A stretch of DNA of 64,000 nucleotides, taken from the NCBI GenBank assembly GCA_002713215.1, contig PAVO01000015.1, forward strand, positions 17,777 through 81,776, written 5' to 3'. The notes beneath the pieces are model-generated. The model was not told the DNA's origin. It saw only the letters and a program-made list of their open reading frames with translations, and made no database searches. This DNA is from Crocinitomicaceae bacterium. Its GTDB lineage: Bacteria > Bacteroidota > Bacteroidia > Flavobacteriales_G > Salibacteraceae. Shown one piece after another: positions 61,512 to 64,000 of the stretch. The position numbers and the translations under genes were made by a program. How positions within the stretch are numbered: the first letter of the stretch is position 1; every line of letters starts with the position of its first letter.

Positions 61512-61608
61512 AAGCTCGTGCGCATTTGCAATGCGTACGTTGCTGAAGTTAGCCGTATTTTTTAACAAAGTCAATTGACTAAAACTAAATCGTTGTTTTA
61601 ATTTCTTA
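61485..61608. repeat. Cassette-end direct repeat, copy B
   Basis: 124 bp, matching copy C (63877-64000) at about 111 of 124 positions without gaps. It contains a hairpin GTGCGCATT (61518-61526), TGC, AATGCGTAC (61530-61538). Four of its 13 differences from copy C are paired changes that preserve the stem. A GTCAATTGAC palindrome follows at 61570-61579. It overlaps the last codons of the candidate immunity gene. Confidence 0.9.
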
Positions 61609-61609
61609 A

Positions 61610-61629
61610 TTGTTCCAGATTCGGAACAA
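61610..61629. repeat. Short inverted repeat after copy B
   Basis: TTGTTCC (61610-61616) and GGAACAA (61623-61629) pair perfectly around a 6-nt loop, right after the 124-bp repeat. Copy C runs to the window edge, so whether the hairpin is part of the repeat cannot be seen. Confidence 0.5.
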
Positions 61630-61785
61630 CTTAGGTTCTTTGAAATAAAATGGTAGTTTTTGGTCTAAGCAATCCTAACGAATAGTACTTTTAAATCTTA
61701 CACAAACCGTAGTATTATTTCTTTAAACGTTAGCGATAATAGGACTTTAAGTAGACTCCTGAAATTTAAAAATTCCGGTATCAAT

Positions 61786-62034
61786 TACTATCCATTCGGA
61801 ATGGTTCAACCAGGGCGAAATGGCAACTCAGGGAATTACCGATATGGTTTCCAGGGCCAAGAATCAGACGACGAGTTTAAAGGTACAGGAAATTCGGTTA
61901 ACTATAGATATAGAATGTATGACCCCAGGTTGGGGAGGTTCTTTTCATTGGACCCTTTAGCTAGTCAATACCCTCATAATAGTCCCTATGCTTTTAGTGA
62001 GAATAGGGTCATTGACGGAGTTGAGCTAGAAGGA
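61786..62034 (+). repeat. RHS core homology block, copy 2 (reserve tip 2)
   Basis: Same length and frame as 50886-51134 with no gaps; 71 of 83 encoded residues are identical. Exact DNA matches include 27 bp (61836-61862) and 20 bp around GAGTTTAAAGGTACAGGAAA. The homology starts upstream of the first usable ATG. Confidence 0.85.
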
Positions 62035-62721
62035 GCTGAGTTTAAAGATTTTCTTGACGACTTTATGTCAAAAATGAAAACGGCGGTTTTAGAGTATATT
62101 ACCGGCAAGACAGTCCAATTGATTAATAATCTTATTAACGGTAGTGAGAGATATGCTGTTAAGAAGGTTGAAGAAGCCGAACAATATATGTTTGATGTTA
62201 CCGGAGCAAAAGCTGAGGACATTTCTAATGTAAAAGTTCAAGAAGGCTTTATAAATGGTTCTTTAAATGGTCAGATCGGTCCAATTAGTGGTCAACTCAA
62301 AGTTGAATTAGCCGCGGGCAATACTCAAAGAAAGGGTACAGGCCTGTTTGGATCTGATTTTGATATTGCAGGTAGAGGGATTCTTACTATGACGGGGTCA
62401 TTTTCGGATTTAAGTAAATCGATTAAAGATCCAAAGGCCATTCTTGCGAATAGTGGCCTTTTAATAAAATTTGAGGGAGGTATGACCTTCAGTGAAAAAC
62501 CTACTATTAAGACAGATCGTGGTTTGGTGTCCAGAGGAACTACAGCCAAAGGATCTATTGGCCTTTTTGGAAACGGTGTTACTGGAGGACTATCTGGTTC
62601 TGGTAATGCTGTTAAGCTCTACGGAGGGTGGTCGACGGGTTTTAAAGTTAAGGCGCCCCTAGCGGGTGATGTTACGGAGACGGTTTCCTATACAATGGGG
62701 GCTACCACAAAGGATAAGTAG
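61801..62721 (+). CDS. Reserve RHS tip 2: truncated RHS core + variable domain, probably silent
   Basis: 306 residues if ATG 61801 is used. That ATG is the internal Met of the conserved PFGMVQPG motif; core homology (NYYPFG) continues upstream in the same frame to 61786 and the open frame reaches 61669 without any ATG. The unit therefore looks like a promoterless donor segment. The core (to about residue 78, VELEG) is nearly the same as in the giant RHS gene. The tip (79-306) is new: a helical start followed by a Gly-rich beta-repeat region (for example FINGSLNGQIGPISGQ, GLFGNGVTGGLSGSG). No known toxin family is recognised. A membrane-protein gene and a YwqK-like lipoprotein gene follow directly. 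Confidence 0.75.
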   Translation: MVQPGRNGNSGNYRYGFQGQESDDEFKGTGNSVNYRYRMYDPRLGRFFSLDPLASQYPHNSPYAFSENRVIDGVELEGAEFKDFLDDFMSKMKTAVLEYITGKTVQLINNLINGSERYAVKKVEEAEQYMFDVTGAKAEDISNVKVQEGFINGSLNGQIGPISGQLKVELAAGNTQRKGTGLFGSDFDIAGRGILTMTGSFSDLSKSIKDPKAILANSGLLIKFEGGMTFSEKPTIKTDRGLVSRGTTAKGSIGLFGNGVTGGLSGSGNAVKLYGGWSTGFKVKAPLAGDVTETVSYTMGATTKDK

Positions 62722-62722
62722 A

Positions 62723-63205
62723 GTGAATATTGGTGAGCGTACTTTTGTTGAAATTAAAAAGAATAAGATGATAAGAATTGTTCAATTTCGCTCGTTTGAA
62801 TTTTTGGCTGTTCTTCTTGGTTTTGTCTTTTTGTCCTTCTATTGGTATAGAAGTTATTCGGTTTCCTTGATTCTGGTTTTTGTCTTTATGGTATTTTTAT
62901 TGCAAAAGACTGAAGTTAAAATTGGTGTTGATACTGGATATGTAAATAAAGTGATTTCTTTTCAGGGTATTCCTTTGGTTTTCAAGGAAGAGAAATATAA
63001 TATGACAGGAAACTTTTTAGGTTTTAGTAAGGAAAATTCAGCTAACCCAAATAGTGCGCCAATTAAAATTTTTGTTCTGAAATTAGTCGTTTCAGGTAAT
63101 TCTACCGTATTATTATATTTCTCTAGTGTTCGCACCTTAAAAGCATTGTATGGAGTACTTTCTGGCCCCCTTAACAATTATAATTTGGTTTTAAATGAAT
63201 ATTAG
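62723..63205 (+). CDS. Small membrane protein, candidate accessory immunity of tip 2
   Basis: About 160 residues from GTG 62723, one base after the tip 2 stop; the frame is open further upstream inside the tip gene (ATG 62666), but that part is a shadow. ATG 62768 is another option. Two adjacent hydrophobic helices (FLAVLLGFVFLSFYW, SLILVFVFMVFLL) are followed by a soluble domain with PH-like beta pattern (VNKVISFQGIPLVFKEEKYN). It overlaps the YwqK-like gene start by 11 bp. An immunity or accessory role is inferred from position only. Confidence 0.65.
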   Translation: MNIGERTFVEIKKNKMIRIVQFRSFEFLAVLLGFVFLSFYWYRSYSVSLILVFVFMVFLLQKTEVKIGVDTGYVNKVISFQGIPLVFKEEKYNMTGNFLGFSKENSANPNSAPIKIFVLKLVVSGNSTVLLYFSSVRTLKALYGVLSGPLNNYNLVLNEY

Positions 63206-63878
63206 ATTGTTTACGTTTTTTCTCTTAATAATGTTCGTTTCCTGTTCTGAACAGGCGAGCACTAATAAGGAAGATATTCAATATTATGACGATGGGAGTG
63301 TTCGTAGGAAAATTATAGAATATAGGAGTACAGGCCTTTCAGAAATAACTTTCTTCTACCAGAATGGTGTAATAGAAGCCACAGCTATTTATAAAGATGG
63401 GAAAAAGGAGGGTGTGTCCGAGGCATTTTTTGAATCAGGCAAGCTCAAGCAAAGAGCTAATTGGTCTAATGGAATACAACATGGTCCGTTTAAGTCATTT
63501 TACGAGAATGGAGCTTTAAGAGAGTCCACTATATTTAAAAATGGAGTTCTAAATGGAAAGTTTTCGATGTATTTTGAAAATGGAAAGCTAAGGATGTCGG
63601 GTATATTTTTAAATGATAGATTGGATCGGACTTGTCGGAGATATTATGATAATGGTGCAATTGAATATATAGCTAATTATAAAGAGGGTAAATTACATGG
63701 GGCATACCAATCTTATTATAGAAATGGTAAAACCGATGAGCTATCAAATTGGATTGATGATATTGCACAAGGCGAATACAAAAAGTACTATATGAATGGA
63801 ACGATTGCTGCCGAGGGGATGGATTATACGGTAACCCTTGGAACGAATACGATTCAATCCCCGAATAGCTTGCCATGA
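63195..63878 (+). CDS. YwqK/MORN-variant repeat lipoprotein, candidate immunity of tip 2
   Basis: 227 residues. The signal ends in a lipobox (IMFVSCSEQ), so it is a likely lipoprotein. It then carries about seven MORN-variant repeats with the pattern YYxNGxxxxxxxYKxGKxHGxxxxYxxNG (for example FYQNGVIEATAIYKDGKKEG, YYDNGAIEYIANYKEGKLHG). Proteins of this kind are annotated as YwqK-family antitoxins of polymorphic toxin loci, so the sequence supports an immunity function independently of position. Its stop codon TGA (63876-63878) is shared with the first bases of cassette-end repeat C. It overlaps the membrane protein gene by 11 bp. Confidence 0.82.
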   Translation: MNIRLFTFFLLIMFVSCSEQASTNKEDIQYYDDGSVRRKIIEYRSTGLSEITFFYQNGVIEATAIYKDGKKEGVSEAFFESGKLKQRANWSNGIQHGPFKSFYENGALRESTIFKNGVLNGKFSMYFENGKLRMSGIFLNDRLDRTCRRYYDNGAIEYIANYKEGKLHGAYQSYYRNGKTDELSNWIDDIAQGEYKKYYMNGTIAAEGMDYTVTLGTNTIQSPNSLP

Positions 63879-64000
63879 TACAACTAGCTTAAAAAATAAA
63901 CAGAAGCTCGTGCGAGTTTGCAACTCGTACGTTGCGGAAGTTAGCCGGATTTTTTGATAAAGTCAATTGGCAAAGACCAAATCGTTGTTTTAATTTCTTA
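63877..64000. repeat. Cassette-end direct repeat, copy C (reaches window edge)
   Basis: 124 bp visible; about 111 match copy B. Hairpin GTGCGAGTT (63910-63918), TGC, AACTCGTAC (63922-63930) has the same shape as in copy B with two base pairs changed on both sides. It may continue past the window end, where further cassettes could follow. Confidence 0.9.

Noticed and set aside
62666..62722. Start of the small membrane protein inside the tip 2 gene
   Set aside because: The first 19 residues are basic shadow sequence of the tip frame; GTG 62723 right after the tip stop is a more natural start.

Overview
The window comes from a Bacteroidota chromosome, most likely a marine or freshwater member of the Flavobacteriales. 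The evidence is type IX secretion (T9SS) C-terminal sorting domains, SprB-type repeats, a PorP/SprF-family partner, Bacteroidota-style promoters (TTTG then TAnnTTTG), SusD-era style lipoprotein signals and YwqK/MORN-type immunity proteins. No rRNA, tRNA or CRISPR array was seen. Genus cannot be read from the sequence.

Region 1 (1-25954, + strand) is a surface-adhesin cluster. It holds the 3' end of a giant LamG/SprB-repeat protein, a complete 3749-residue beta-helix/PKD-like protein, a 1329-residue protein with a type B (gliding-motility type) sorting domain, and a PorP/SprF-like outer-membrane partner whose start codon overlaps the stop of the type B gene. All four probably form one transcript.

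Region 2 (26025-31865, - strand) is housekeeping: a CcoI-like copper P-type ATPase, a 3-hydroxybutyryl-CoA dehydrogenase, a polyprenyl-phosphate sugar transferase and a lipoprotein translationally coupled to it.

Region 3 (32095-52560, + strand) is a seven-gene, 20-kb operon-like run with gaps of 1-17 bp. It encodes exported proteins: two small ones, an 849-residue protein with two related lectin/SPRY-like modules, a 2124-residue SpvB/RHS-like shell protein, a small exported protein, a 3013-residue RHS protein with a variable C-terminal tip, and a TPR lipoprotein that is a candidate immunity protein. It starts behind a perfect 18-bp palindrome.

Region 4 (52561-60069) is an accessory island: a divergent XRE regulator/zinc-ribbon pair, a P-loop ATPase, two overlapping tyrosine recombinase genes (the second lacks two catalytic residues), a LuxR-type HTH protein, a RadC/JAB protein, a membrane protein resembling putative AbiC phage-defence proteins, and 1.1 kb of non-coding DNA full of hairpins.

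Region 5 (60070-64000) is a reserve of RHS tips. Two short RHS-core-plus-tip genes are each followed by candidate immunity genes. The region after the main RHS/immunity pair and after each reserve cassette begins with the same sequence (GATACAACTAGC...), and for the two reserve cassettes this extends to a 124-bp direct repeat containing a covarying hairpin. The most interesting reading is a tip-switching system: homologous RHS core DNA on the 5' side and a shared repeat on the 3' side flank exchangeable toxin/immunity pairs downstream of one large expressed RHS gene. This reading is inference; the repeats, core homology and gene order are seen directly.
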